Source: Tenebrio molitor (Eukaryota; Arthropoda; Insecta; Coleoptera; Tenebrionidae). From it: a DNA stretch of 64,000 nucleotides. Numbering within the stretch: position 1 is the stretch's first letter; every line of letters starts with the position of its first letter. Location of the stretch: the NCBI RefSeq assembly GCF_963966145.1, contig NC_091048.1, positions 24,862,001 through 24,926,000 of the forward strand, given 5' to 3'. Shown piece after piece: positions 13,292 to 25,474 of this stretch. Below the pieces are notes generated by a model. It was not told the DNA's origin and searched no databases. It saw nothing but the letters and a program-made list of their open reading frames with translations. Both the position numbers and the translations under genes were made by a program.

Positions 13292-13645
13292 GGGCGTTCA
13301 AATGAAAACCTGGGAAAGCGTTGGAAGAAATCAACTGTTTTGCTTTTTTAAAGTGTAAATTGACAGTTGTGTTGACAGATAACCTATAATTTATAAACAA
13401 ACAATTTTTTCTGTTTTTTTCTTCTTTCCTTGTGATGTTTTACATAAAAAATAAAAAAAATAGAATAACTAATGATTCCTATTCTCGATATCTAAAGAGC
13501 ACTCTTTGCTGAAAATAAACATGTCAATTATGTGCTGATTAAACATAAACAAATGTCATTCGTGGCGGGAAATTCAAACTTTGCACTGTTCCGAGTAGTT
13601 TACTTTTTTTCAAGGCCTACTCAGCCCAGGTTTTCATTTGAACGC
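13292..13645. mobile_element. MITE family M-2, copy 2
   Basis: Terminal inverted repeats of about 22 bases read GGGCGTTCAAATGAAAACCT at the left and GCGTTCAAATGAAAACCTGG (inverse) at the right. The interior aligns with the copy at 1384-1668. This copy has about 70 extra bases near a CTTCTTTCC tract, and its ends are better preserved. Confidence 0.78.
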
Positions 13646-13983
13646 ATGATACTTTGCAGCCAGTAAAATTTGACTCTCTCTGGTGACTTTTCCGCGTCCG
13701 ACAGTTCTTGTTAGCAACATTTCAGCCTCTCAATAATGAAATTGTCGTCCTGTATATTTATAACCGGTGGTCTGGTCGCAAGCTCGGTGATCAATTTTGT
13801 CTATCGGCGGCGTAACAGAGCCTGTGAGGCTTCTGGTGAGGGCATTATAGATTGTAACGACTAAATTAAGAAGGCTATATATAAGAACTCTTGTGGCATT
13901 GCGGGCTCCAAGTATTAATGGTCCGAGATCGCGTCTGTTTCTCTCCGATATTGATCCTATTAATTTCGTTTTCGAATAAAAAT

Positions 13984-13998
13984 ACACACACACACACA
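13984..13998. repeat. (CA)n microsatellite
   Basis: Seven CA units in noncoding sequence. Confidence 0.9.
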
Positions 13999-14556
13999 TA
14001 CCGATCAGTTTGTTTACCGTCGTTGATTTATCGACGCGTTCCGTAATTTTTACCAAGTGTATATAGTTAAGAAAGTTTCCCCATCCCAGTCGGTCACGAA
14101 TTGAATTTTCATCAGTTTTCTGTCTTAAGATCCCCACATTAATCATACTACAAGAGAACTTTATCTCAATTATTTATCTATTGCCACGAGGAAATAAGTC
14201 GAAGTTAGGTATTCCAATTATCTCGGCACAAGGGGAAATAGTTGCTCCTGATTAATTCAAGGAAGGGTGTGGGACACGGATCCGTTCCTTTCTTCCACTT
14301 CTTACGTTCCCCTTTTTTTATCGAAATCGTTTAATATAAATCGGAGTCTCATTACCAGTTAATGACGACGTCTTCTCATCAGTAATTCAGCAAATCAGCG
14401 TCGAAGAGGAGCGAGAAGCGCGGCTTTAACACGCTGTCATTTATTTTTGCTGTTCTCCTCGTCCTCGTCCCCCCTTCTTCTCATCTATCTCTTGCAGGAC
14501 CGACTGGTCGCGGCAGCGGCATCATTAGCAACTTGAATTATGGATTGTTTGTGCTG

Positions 14557-14578
14557 TGCTGCTGCTGCTGCTGCTGCT
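14557..14578. repeat. (CTG)n trinucleotide run
   Basis: Seven CTG/GCT units. It gives spurious poly-Cys, poly-Ser or poly-Ala frames but no recognisable gene. Confidence 0.9.
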
Positions 14579-17500
14579 TGTTGTTCGGGGGGTTCCCCTC
14601 GTCGTTGCCCTCGAATGTATCAAACCGTGGTGCGTGCCATTTAGTTTTGCGGAAAAAAATGCGTGATTTATGGCCGACCGACACGTTGTTAAAAATATCG
14701 AATCGACAACGCCTACAAAAGAATTAAACAAACACGCCCCACATCCATCTTCGACACGTGACCACTCTGTTTCCAAAATATTAAAACTGGGAAACTTCAG
14801 GAGTAAAGAGTTTCAACATTTTACTGCCGGTACTAAATGCGTGGTGGCTCCGAAAGACTCGTAAATATCTCCAACAGCGGGGGGTCGACAAGAGAATTTT
14901 AACTGGCTCACCAAGAATTGTTGCAATTATGGTGGAAGCTGATTTTTCACATAAAATTTAAAAACGCAGAACAAGAGAAAAGAGAGACAACAAAATTAAT
15001 AAATATGTACACACAAATCAAAAATGAAATGTAAAAAGTAAAATTAATTACAGAGCTTTACTGCAGCTGTTGTGTGGAAACCAATACAAGCAATAAAGAA
15101 TCGTTTTGTTACCTTCCAGGACGCGGAGTTATAGAAAAAAAAATGCAGAATAAAACGTTAACACGTAACAATCTTTGTCACCAGAAATTGTTTAAAGTAA
15201 TAGTTTGCAGCGACTGGTCCAGATGTTCTGAATGCTGTCGTGACAGCACAGCAGACTCTTTCCGAAAAATGTGGCACATAGTTGCGGTTGCGGAAGTAGC
15301 GCCCCGGTGGACATTCCCTTTTGAGCCGCCGTGGTGCGACGTCCGGCGCCGAATTAGGATTCTTGAGGGGACGTCGGCGTTCCCGTTCGGTATTTTGGTT
15401 AGAGGACGAGTGTTAAATAGACGTCAGAGGGTGTACGTGTCGGTTTCCGTCTTCGTTATCGATTCCCGTCGCGTCGTCGATGGCGGTGATGTGTGATTGG
15501 CGGATCGCTCCCGATTTCGCAAAAAAAAAGAAGAAATAATTGGATGCACGACGCTTAATAGTTATCGGGTGGAGAGATAGGGCCAGGAAGAGCGCCGCCG
15601 AGTGCTTTCGAGGCTTTGTCCGCGTCCATGCCACGTCACGCGCGGCATAAGCTCGAGTGCCACTCTACGTCTTTGCACGTCTGTCCCGAGAACTCTTCAG
15701 TTGTCTACGACGAGGTCGCCCACAATACACCATTATACATTGTATCTGTCGTCTCGCACGAGTGTTTCTCTTAAAGGGAGGACGACACTCGTGGATTTAT
15801 TCTTCTTGTTTTCGTTATATTGCCGCGTTTTAATTATCTCGCACCACGTCGAGTATTATTTTTGTCCTGTCAGCTCGTCGACGGCTTTCGACAGATTGGA
15901 CTAAAAAAAAAAATACGAACACCAAGTTTCGACTCTAAAATCAAAAGAAAAAGGAAGATAAAGTTGTGGGGGCAAACGGAAAGTTTTGTTGGCGGAATGG
16001 GGTGCCCCCGGTTATAATTTAATTAAATAAAGAGGGTCCGCGGATTAATCCTTCTGTGACGGAGCGGGGACCCGTTAGCTTGAATAGCAAGAAGGAAATC
16101 GCGTCATTATTTGGAACGACCGCAGAGATAGAGAGACGGGAACCGTGTTGCGAAACTCGTTAGTTGCGGAAAAAATAGGCGAATCAACGGACAAAGACAA
16201 TCCGTATAGAGCCGGGGACTTAATCCAATTGCTGATGTGCCACATCTGTCCAACCTCGACATCTCAAGCCATAATTCCGGGCCAGTGTCTGCGCCTCCCT
16301 CCGCAAATTGAAAAATAAATGAACTCTAACAAGACAGTGCTTAATTGAACAGGGCGCTTTTAAAAGCGGAATTCCCCTGAATAATGAGCCGGCGAGGAAG
16401 TTGGGCATCAAGAAAAATCTCCCGATGTTAAATGCCCCCCGGAAAATAAGATAATTTCGCGGAGTCGTCGTCGATCCAGACGATAATTCAAAACCGCGCG
16501 GCGCGTCCCTTTTTTCCACTTCTTGGGCCGCGGGGGCGGTCCAAATAAAAACACGGCATCAGGAGCGCGGCTCTACCCATTTCATGTCCGGCGCGGGTTA
16601 AACCCCCGGTGATGGGGAGCAGTAGATCGTGGGATTTGCAGAAATTCTAGAGGCCTAACTAAGTCCCGTGTCACGGAAAGATCCACGCCCGGATATCTCG
16701 ACCGCAGCAGCGTCCTCCCCCCAAGTAGCTCTCCTGCGTCGCAGGATTTAATTAAATTGATATCTATTAACTTGCCTCCCGACTGGTGAATGTAAATACG
16801 ACTCCGGACACCGTTCCACCTATCGACGAAAACGGTAATTATCCGGAACGCGACACGTGAAGAGAGCTTATTGGTTTTTACTGGAGCCGATACCAAAGTG
16901 ACTGTGCAGTTCGTTCACGGTGGAAAACGCCGGAAGAGTGCTTTGTTTCATGGTTAGACCAAAACGCCCGGACGCGGTCCATATTTATCTTCATTAGTCT
17001 TGCGTATTTTTGTTAGAATAAATCTCTCCCGTATACACCACACACAACCTTTCTGCTTGACTGGCTCATTTCAATATTTTACGCGACTCTGTCTGCATTA
17101 TCCGTTTTTTCCCACCACCCACCCAGTCGTCCTTCCAGATAGATGCATTTTTGCTCTTAAATATTAATACACTAGCTCCGGGGGGAAATTACAACCAGAA
17201 ATTTTCAAGAATTATCAGAGGGTGAATAATTGGATCTCTAAAGCAATTACATAAACGTTTGCTCAGCTAGCTCTTGTTTCACTCCGAAAACGCATTTTTC
17301 TCTCCCGTCCATCGAGACGGCGAAAGCGCGTCGCTGATTGTTTCCTTCGACGCTGCAGCGCTGCACACATAATGAGCGTAAACGCTTATAAGAGCGACTC
17401 GGATGATTATTAAACCCCATAAACTGAAGCACGTCTCGGTTCACCTTCTTGTGTAATTTAAGACTGTCGTAAAAGGGTTCGCTCCAGATATCAACATCAC

Positions 17501-18116
17501 ACAACAGGGCGCGCGCGCGACGCGCTGATAATGCGAACAACGCTAATAAATTGCGTTTAAGATAATCTGATTGCGGTTTATGTATTATGCATTTCGGGTT
17601 AGTTTATTTTCCTGCAAGCTTTACGGCCAGGAAATTAGCCGGCGCATGTACTCGACAGAGTAAATGCACCACCGCTTTGACACTCGTTTGCCGAAGAACA
17701 CAAGCTTTCGCAGCCCCGCGGAGACGCTTTCCACCCTTGAAAAAGCAGGATTAGTTCCTCTGTTACGCCGCCAAATAAACCGGTTGATGCCTTCGTTGAT
17801 TTACGATCGCGGCTCCGGACTCCAAACAGCAATGGAAGTGACGTCGAGTGGGAGATCCCTCCAATATAGAATCAAAATTCGATCAGGAGCGCACCTGATT
17901 CCGGGAGTCGCTCCAGAATATCCCATTTGGAACGCATCGCCGACATTTTCATAAAGAGGACACGGCCAGGACCATTTTGAAAAATGATTGCCCGACGCAA
18001 GAATGATGGCGGAAGAGAGCTTTGAAGAAAGCACTATCACGGTGATAAATACAACTGTACTTGTTTCAAGGGTACAATGTTTTGAACAGCAAAGGGAGCG
18101 AAACTTTTTAGTAAAT

Positions 18117-18394
18117 TTATCTTTTGGCCCCCTCAATTCTAACTGACATGTTTACAAATTTTGAACAGGTACGGTATCTTGATTTTTACACACTATCTGT
18201 CACTTTACCTCACGGAGTGTGTAAACTAACACGAAAATTTCAAGTTTTCAAGGACCTCCAAAAAAACTGTTAGCTAAAAAGCTATAAATAAAGTTCATTT
18301 ATACTCGCTTCGCGGTCGTGTTTCAAAACTAAAAACTCGCGCTGTAAAATGTAGCCTACCGCATACGTAATGTAAATAACTATTACAATCACCT
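18117..18394 (-). repeat. Dispersed repeat family HP-1, copy C (inverted, internally deleted)
   Basis: Read on the minus strand it begins ATAGTTATTTACATTACG, passes through ATGCGGTAGGCTACATTTTA and jumps to TTTTTTTGGAGGTCCTTGAA. It ends at GGGGGCCAAAAG. The central 270 or so bases of copy B are missing, as if recombined or mobilised as a shorter derivative. Confidence 0.78.
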
Positions 18395-20084
18395 CTTATA
18401 GACGCAATAAAACCAAAAAGAGTCAAGGAAACAATGGAAATTAATTAAAAAATCTTGATAGATAACTTGATGTCTGCAAAGGTCTTTGATAATACTTGAT
18501 ACAAAACATTTTCACATTTAGACTACTTTGGTGCTGTGACCGAAGCGTAAGATCCAAAACTTCATTATGTTATACAAGAAACAAAAACAAGAAATAAAAT
18601 TGGAATATGAAGGCAAATTGCAAAGTTGTGTCAAAATCACTCGTTTGAAGGAAAGAATAAACGTGTATCAAAAATACACTGTGAAATATTTACGCAACAT
18701 TTACCTACTCCTACTTGCTAAAAAAATTGCTGTGATGTAAAAATAATAAGACCAACGTTAATGAAAGTATCTATTGCTAATATTTCGGTATTTCCCTTTT
18801 TTTTTGTCTAGTTGCTTCCAATTCTTGCACGGTGGAAAATAAGAATGTGCTTAGACATTCTGTAAGGAGCTATAAAACATTCTAACATAAATTATTTAAA
18901 ATCCCATTCACAAAGTCAAATTTGTAGGCCTGTGTTGTTCAAGATTTAGATAATAAATCTTTTGTTGCATCTCTTTGTATCTAGCACACTAGCCTCAAAA
19001 ACTGTTAACAATTAACATTTAATTTATGGTTCTAATAACGCTGACATTGCTGAAACATTGTTTTTACTTTACGTCGGTTGGTTGATTAGTTTAATTTAAT
19101 GTAACTTATTTCGGCAACGTTCAGCCACAGAAAATTCCTTTTTCTTGTATTATTGGCCGAAAGAAGGTGTAATAATTCTTGGAGAGACGTCGCTGATATT
19201 ACGAAAAAATCAGTAAATAAAAATAAAGCAAACCCAGTGGAATCTGTTCATGAATTTAAATGTTACTCTATAAACCCGTGAGTTGATTAATAAATCGATG
19301 AAGTGACGCATGAAACCGGAGCAGCACATTCATTCATTTATTTCATTTCCAACATGCCCCAATAAAATTTCAATATTTCGTTATACTTTACATTTGCAAT
19401 AATACTTTTAAGGTTTAAGGCAGTTCACTAAACACCGTTCACGTTCTTTTGGCATAATAGGAGGCCATGATTTATTTTTTTAACGTTGGATACACTGTTT
19501 GATTTGTCACTAAAGTACCTGACATGTGAGCCTATCAAAATGAACATAACATGTTGCTGAATTTTCTGCGATGTCTGAATATCCTTCTGTTGCAAACTAG
19601 TAAAACTGACAACAACGCACTAGACATTGACGTTATTTATAACCTCAAACTAAATGCAAAATTTCAATGGCCTCCTATTATGCCCAAAACAACGTGAAGG
19701 TATTTTACCTCGTACTGCACCGATCGATCCGATCAAATATCTAAATCACCCAAACAGTTAATATTTAACAGTTTATTTAATGTTCTGATAATGCTAACGT
19801 TGCTGACGAAACACCTGTAAAGTTTTTATTGCATGTTTGACGTTAGCACGTTGTTAAAGGTAATAAGTAATTTATTTTCTTTGGATTAAGTAAATGTTGT
19901 TAATGTACATAGGTAAATCACGTTCGAGATTCTAGGAAATGAACCAGATTAAGGTTTCAATCGAAATCACAGAATAACAGACCAATTAAAAATAAGGATT
20001 TTCAAGGTGTCCCCGGATGAAAACGTACTAACCAAATTTGGGCACCGCAAGGAAATACAATTTGAAAGGTTTTAACCATTCGTA
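18395..20084. other. AT-rich stretch between two HP-1 repeats
   Basis: Contains the MITE at 19438-19698. The rest is AT-rich with dense stops and no recognised gene. Confidence 0.55.
19438..19698. mobile_element. MITE with inverted repeats containing CATAATAGGAGGCCAT
   Basis: TTCACGTTCTTTTGGCATAA at the left returns inverted at the right as GCCCAAAACAACGTGAA, arms of about 30 bases with a few differences. Weaker similarity may extend the arms outward to about 19420 and 19716, so the true ends are uncertain. No coding capacity. Confidence 0.7.
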
Positions 20085-20660
20085 ATAGTTATTTACATTA
20101 CATATGCGGTAGGCTACATTTTACAGAGCGAGGTTTTTAGATTGAAACATGACCGCGCAACGGGAATGTTTTAACAAAAACCGAGCGATGTAAAATGCCT
20201 ACCGAATTAGTAATGTATTAATCTTTTTGACCGACAACCCATTACCTACTTGTTTTCTCAAATTTGAAATTTGTTGTAACCAAAAATTTTGAAAAACCTG
20301 TCAAAGACTGACATTTAATTAATGAAACGGCAGAAAGTTATCTATTATACTGATAACTGACACGCTTACGATTTACACCACAAGATGGCGCCATCAGACT
20401 TTAGAAGAAAACAATAAATTTCTGTTCATTTTTGAAAATTGAGCGGATTAATGGTAACGGTATCTTGTTTTAGTATAAATGGACTTCACTTGTGATACGC
20501 TAAACATTTTTTTGGAGGTTCCAGAAAGCTTAAAATTTTCTTGTTATTTTACACACTCCGTGCGGTAAAATGACAGATAGTTTGGTTAGTGTGTAAAAAT
20601 CAAGATACCATAGCTGTTCACAATATGTAAACATATCATTTAGAGTTGGGGAGGCCAAAA
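20085..20660 (+). repeat. Dispersed repeat family HP-1, copy B (longest)
   Basis: The 5' end reads ATAGTTATTTACATTAC and then forms a foldback: arms at about 20095-20140 and 20175-20218 are inverted copies (GCGGTAGGCTACATTTTACA and complement). The 3' part carries TTTTTTTGGAGGTTCC, CACTCCGTGCGGTAAAATGA and ends near GGCCAAAAAG. This is the reference copy of the family; it has no coding capacity that I can see. Confidence 0.8.
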
Positions 20661-23052
20661 AGACCTTTTCTAAATTGTTCTCATCAAGAAAATAAGTTGA
20701 GTCAATTGTTGAAAACATTTTAACAATATTTATTAAAGTGAAACGTTGATTTTAACGAAAAATCTCTCCGTCCACTTTTTCATTTTTCTCAGTCTGACCA
20801 CGTTTATCCAAAACTGTCTGGCTAAAATGTTTGCAAACATAGCTGTAACGACCACCGTCTGGTCGACGACGCTCTCAATTGCGAAGAACACTGGAGACCA
20901 CCTCTTCGCCGGAGGCGATCACGACAAGTTACCATAACCGGTGACGGTTTATCGCCACCACCGCGTTGTGGTCAGGAGGTCTGACAATCGAAGAAAAGTA
21001 CCGCGTGCGAATAATTATGAATATGGGTCTGGACGACGAGGAGGAGAGTCGTCGTAGTCGTCGTAAAAGTCCACATAAAATCGGTGATTTACACGTGACG
21101 CGACGACCCGACGGGAATCTAATTAGTCGGACAATAAAATTGCTGGCAAAAGGTGGAATCCTGATGAGCGTAACGACGTAAAAAAGGTGCGATCAATTAG
21201 ACGCAGAAGAGGAGCCCCTGCGAGATGGTAGGCCTAGCTCTCGGCGGGTCACATGCGAAGAACGAAGCCATAAAGAAAACGAATAACGATAACAAGTTAT
21301 TCTGGCGACATTATACCAGAAGGATGGATGGAGATTACAAATTAGGACAGCAGTCGAATTTTTCACCATAACGGAGTGTGTTATGCGGCGGGGGCGGCGG
21401 AACGAGTTAAGAGGTGTAACGAGGAGGAGAGGATCCGGTTGTTTGGAAGTTCGCCGGGGACATTAAATATGTAAAGACGGCGGAAAGTGCTCACTTTCTT
21501 TAGTTTTGACTGATTAAAAGTTGGCGGCCGTACATCTGGGCCCCCGTACGATGACTCGGAGAGTGGAGGCGTGTAATCCTCCCCGGAAATAACGCGGTTG
21601 TTTTCGAAGGTTTACATTCATAATTCTGGGGATCAGGAGGGCGGCGGCGGCGGCAGCGACGACTCCTCTCAGGTCCCGTCGTGTTACATAAGAAGAGTGG
21701 AGCAGCAGCTCGCGCGCGCTTTCATTCCCATCTGAATATTCCCAAGACGGGGAAACTCTCATACATGACTTTCCTAGTTCGCCCCTAAAGTTTCATAAGT
21801 TTGATGTCGAAGTTGGTGTTTTTGATATTGGCGGCTCGCTCGTAAGCGTTCAATTACCCAAACAGTTGCTCCGGGTTATAATTCCTCTGTTTTAATGGCG
21901 GCCTCGCAAATATTCCTCCGTAATGAACTCATTAAACTGATTTAACTGCCTCCACGAAAAAGCACAACCCCTTCTTCATTCTCCGGGATCGGGCGGACAA
22001 AAACAATTTCGTTATCATAAATTAGGGCGGCGATGGCCGGCCGCATAACCGCCGAATAATTCAGCCGCTCGCCCATCACCTGTTAAATTGGATCGTGCAT
22101 TTTTAAGGGGGGCGGGGGCGGCCGACACGTTCGGGTCCTTGTATTAATTCCGTGATGTTCATTAGTCACCGGTCCGTGATCTATAGTTTGTTGTGACATT
22201 TAACCGTTGAGTTCCGCTCGTTTTAATCAAACCGTTATTGTCTGGCCGGGCTCGTCTCAGTGTTCCATTCCGAAACGCAAACGGAACTTGCAGTTGACAA
22301 GCATAAATTTAATGGAGATATATATTGGAGCGATTTAGAACCGAATAGATGTCCCGAGGCAAGCGTTTGTTTGTGTCATCGCATCGCCAACCCCGAGAAC
22401 TAAAAACTTCCTCCTCTTCTCCGTGTTCGTTGACGAAATCTGAACGCCTTTCATCATACTTTAACTCCGGCCTAATTCGGAGGTGTCTGTCTCACCGGCT
22501 CCTCTTCTTTGCCGGGAAATCGCCCACGGCGCTCCTCACGTTGTTGCCTTTACAACAGTTTTTTTTTCGCGCCGCCCTCCCGCCGCCGCCGATTTTATAC
22601 CACAATTTATCCGTTTTATATGGGCTTTTTGCGTGTGTTTCCCAGCCATAAAAAGAAAAGTAATAAAGGGGAATTGTCTTTTGATATTTTTCGACCGAAT
22701 ATGAATTTTCTTTCGTTATTATTTTTCCAAGTGATGTATTTCCAAATGAGATTCCTCATACTTTTATAGCTACTTGACGTTTGTCGGATTTAAACCTCCA
22801 AACAATTTTTCGGCCTCGCGCCTCGGCGCCACAACCCACTTAAAAACCGCCATTTTACTCGCACTTTCTACACAAAAAATCACTTTTCTTAGCTCTTTTC
22901 CTGTGTCACAATTTTTTTTATCGTACCACCATTGCCAATTCCAATCTTAAATCTTGAGCGATTCCTCACTTTATTCTAGATCGCCTAAAGTTTCAATTAA
23001 TATTAATCAAGAGAGATCTACACCACTCAATTCCACTAATCACATAACTAGA
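20661..23052. other. GC-rich noncoding block
   Basis: Between about 20840 and 22880 CpG content is high and no transposon is visible. Open frames of 70-100 codons overlap on both strands without domains. After 22880 the sequence becomes AT-rich. Confidence 0.5.
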
Positions 23053-23222
23053 CCCTCTAGAGGTGTTGGATTCTCTCATGGGCTGTGACCTTGGAAATAA
23101 ATATCCGCACTAACGCAACGAACGACAATGTTTTCCGGTTGGTTTGTAGCGCCTACTTGAGACCGATATTCGTCGTTTGCGCAGATATGACTTATAGCCC
23201 ATGAAAAAATCAAAGACCTCTA
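23053..23222. mobile_element. Short foldback element with AGAGGT...CATGGGCT arms
   Basis: AGAGGTGTTGGATTCTCTCA at the left and its imperfect inverse (CATGAAAAAATCAAAGACCT) at the right form arms of about 34 bases. A single related arm, CCCATGAGAAAATCCAAGAC, lies at about 62430, which suggests a dispersed family. Confidence 0.55.
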
Positions 23223-23656
23223 CGACACTGGGACTTGTAGTTCCAAAATGACCTTCTTTGATTTGTTCCACAATTGCAATCCACGAGCGATAGGAATTTG
23301 AAGGTTTAAAAGAAATGAAGAATGTCAAGCCTTAGTAGTAGTTTTAGTATAAAATGAAATCTTAATTGTTTACCAACATAACACAGTAAATTTTTATCAG
23401 TTCAAGATACTTAAGACACTCGGTTGTTCAGTTCAGCATTGGATAACATATTTTAGTAAAATCGTGGAATCTGCAAGTTGTAAAAATAAAAACGTAACGA
23501 ACCCCTTCATGCAATCACGCCATTCATTCGAACGCAATAGATTGCTTCGAAATCAATTTTACATCATTTTTCTGTTTGAAAGCTCCGACATTATACACTG
23601 GGGTGCGCTGAACTATTCGCGCTATCGCACAGGATCAATTGAATAATTCCCCAAGA

Positions 23657-23815
23657 TTACATTTCTTTCTCGACATAACTTCCACGCAACTCGATACATT
23701 TAAGCCGACGATGTTCTAATTTGGTTACACCCTCACGAAAGTGGTTTCGTTCGAAACGTTCACAGTAACGGTCGACTGAACTGAATTTTTATCCCTCAAA
23801 AAATAATTCAAGTTC
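23657..23815 (-). pseudogene. Mariner-like transposase C-terminal relic
   Basis: The minus strand reads KFSSVDRYCERFERNHFREG, then KLEHRRLKCIELRGSYVEK, then a stop. This resembles the C-terminus of mariner-like transposases, where a final helix with KLxxRWxKCIxLxGxY precedes the stop. Upstream, NLNYFLRD continues in another frame after an A-run, so there is a frameshift. The catalytic core is not found in the next few hundred bases, so this is a fragment. Confidence 0.65.
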
Positions 23816-25464
23816 AGCACTCGAGTCGTCAGGAACAGTTCATTACACGACGAGGGACCAAAGCACAAGTTTACCGCACGAGCGCTGCGAGCCTTATAAT
23901 TGCACGAGGGATGATTGTATCGCTATTTATGCTATTTCTTTGTCGAAAATATCAATTGAAAACACTAGTTCAAAATTGAAAGACCAGAACTCGAGCACGC
24001 GACATTTTTTCTAGGCGACTAAAAAAATAGAATAAAATTATTCCTTTTCCAGCTGTTCGATACTGTCGCAGAGGCGTTTTCATTTCGCCAGAAATCCAAA
24101 TATTTGCCGGTTAACTATGTACCTGAAATAATTTCGATACAGCGCAAGAAATCCTAAACAAACACAGTTGCACCGATCCCTTTCTATATTATTTACCCTC
24201 ACCACCACCGGACGACGCCTCCGATTCCTCCCCGAAAATCTTTATATTATACGTCCGTCCTATAAAAGCTGGTCACAAAATCCAGTTCGTACATGTTCCA
24301 TTTATTGCCGTATGCAAATGCTCCATGCAAATCACTTATAAGCAGCGACAGCTGTTCGTAACGATACCTGTATTGTATAACCTGGTCTCTCGAAAATCTA
24401 GTTGAAACCCGGCGGTGGTGTCTGCTTCCTGCCACCAGCTTTCCAGAGGTGAAAGGCCAAACCCTGCGCCCGGAATTTTATATGACCCCTCCGCTAATAT
24501 TTATTGATCGTCTCTTACGAATATTGGCCAACTTTCGGGGAAAACGCCGGTCTCGATAAATTACGACGCCAAATTAGGTACTATTAGATTTATTAGACCA
24601 CCGCCTATATAAATTCGATGTCAACGGGAAAACAATAAACAAAACAATAATTTATCGGGAGACAGGGGATGCAAGCAATCTTCGACGAAGCGGAGACGAC
24701 GATCGAACGGATTAGCCAGTTTTTGGCTCAATTAAGTCACATGGTGGGAAACACAACGCGAATTGTAAAAATCGCAGGAAAGGGGTGAGTGGGACAGCGA
24801 AATTCGCTCTCCGGGGGTGGAACGCACCAGGCCAACGACTGGAAATAACAGTGATTCAAGTTTTAGTTTTATTCAATGGCCACGGAGCACATTTAGGACT
24901 CGTCTTTTAGTGGAGCTGTCAAAGATAAAAAACTGAACTGCTCCAAAATACTCTCACTACACCGCTCCCTCGACATTTTGGACGCGCCGCAATAATCCAC
25001 CGTTCGTGACATGATTTATGAAAAAAATCTAAATTATGCACACCAAGACTAATGTTCAGATAAGAAAATTACCGATTAGTCCGTGTGTTTGTTCAGACGG
25101 CACAAAAAATTTGATCTGCTCGAGCGATGCTAAAACTAGGTAGAGCAACAGAAATCCTGCAGTTTGTAGAATGTTGGAGTAATTGGATTGTCGAATAAAA
25201 AAACAAACGACACATTTAAATTTGTTCGGCAGCATCGTCGCGACGGGATTGTGCACGATATCCTGGAGTCATTTCGGAAGAGAGGAGTCATCAAGGAATG
25301 AAACTGATTGACGCCAACACACCGAAACATGAACACTTGGATGGTGCACGTTGCGGAGAGAGGTATTCACATTAATGGGAATTGAGAACTACACTTAATG
25401 CACTGGATTTAATCAATTTTAATCACGCAAGTTTTTGTCCGATCCACTTCACACGTAGGACTTA
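23816..25464. other. Noncoding stretch, GC-rich in the middle
   Basis: 24140-25050 has the CpG-rich texture; its flanks are AT-rich. GCACGAGGG and GCTGCGAG words near 23890 recall the duplicated unit at 54-55 kb. No gene recognised. Confidence 0.5.
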
Positions 25465-25474
25465 AAAGTACGTT

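Larger units (their letters stand above)
13646..18116. other. Long GC/CpG-rich noncoding block
   Basis: Free of recognisable transposons. Simple runs occur at 13984 and 14557. Open frames up to about 140 codons on either strand (for example 13730-14146 minus, 15074-15496 plus) show no domain, are low in hydrophobic core patterning, and overlap each other, as expected in GC-rich DNA. Nothing else recognised. Confidence 0.5.
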
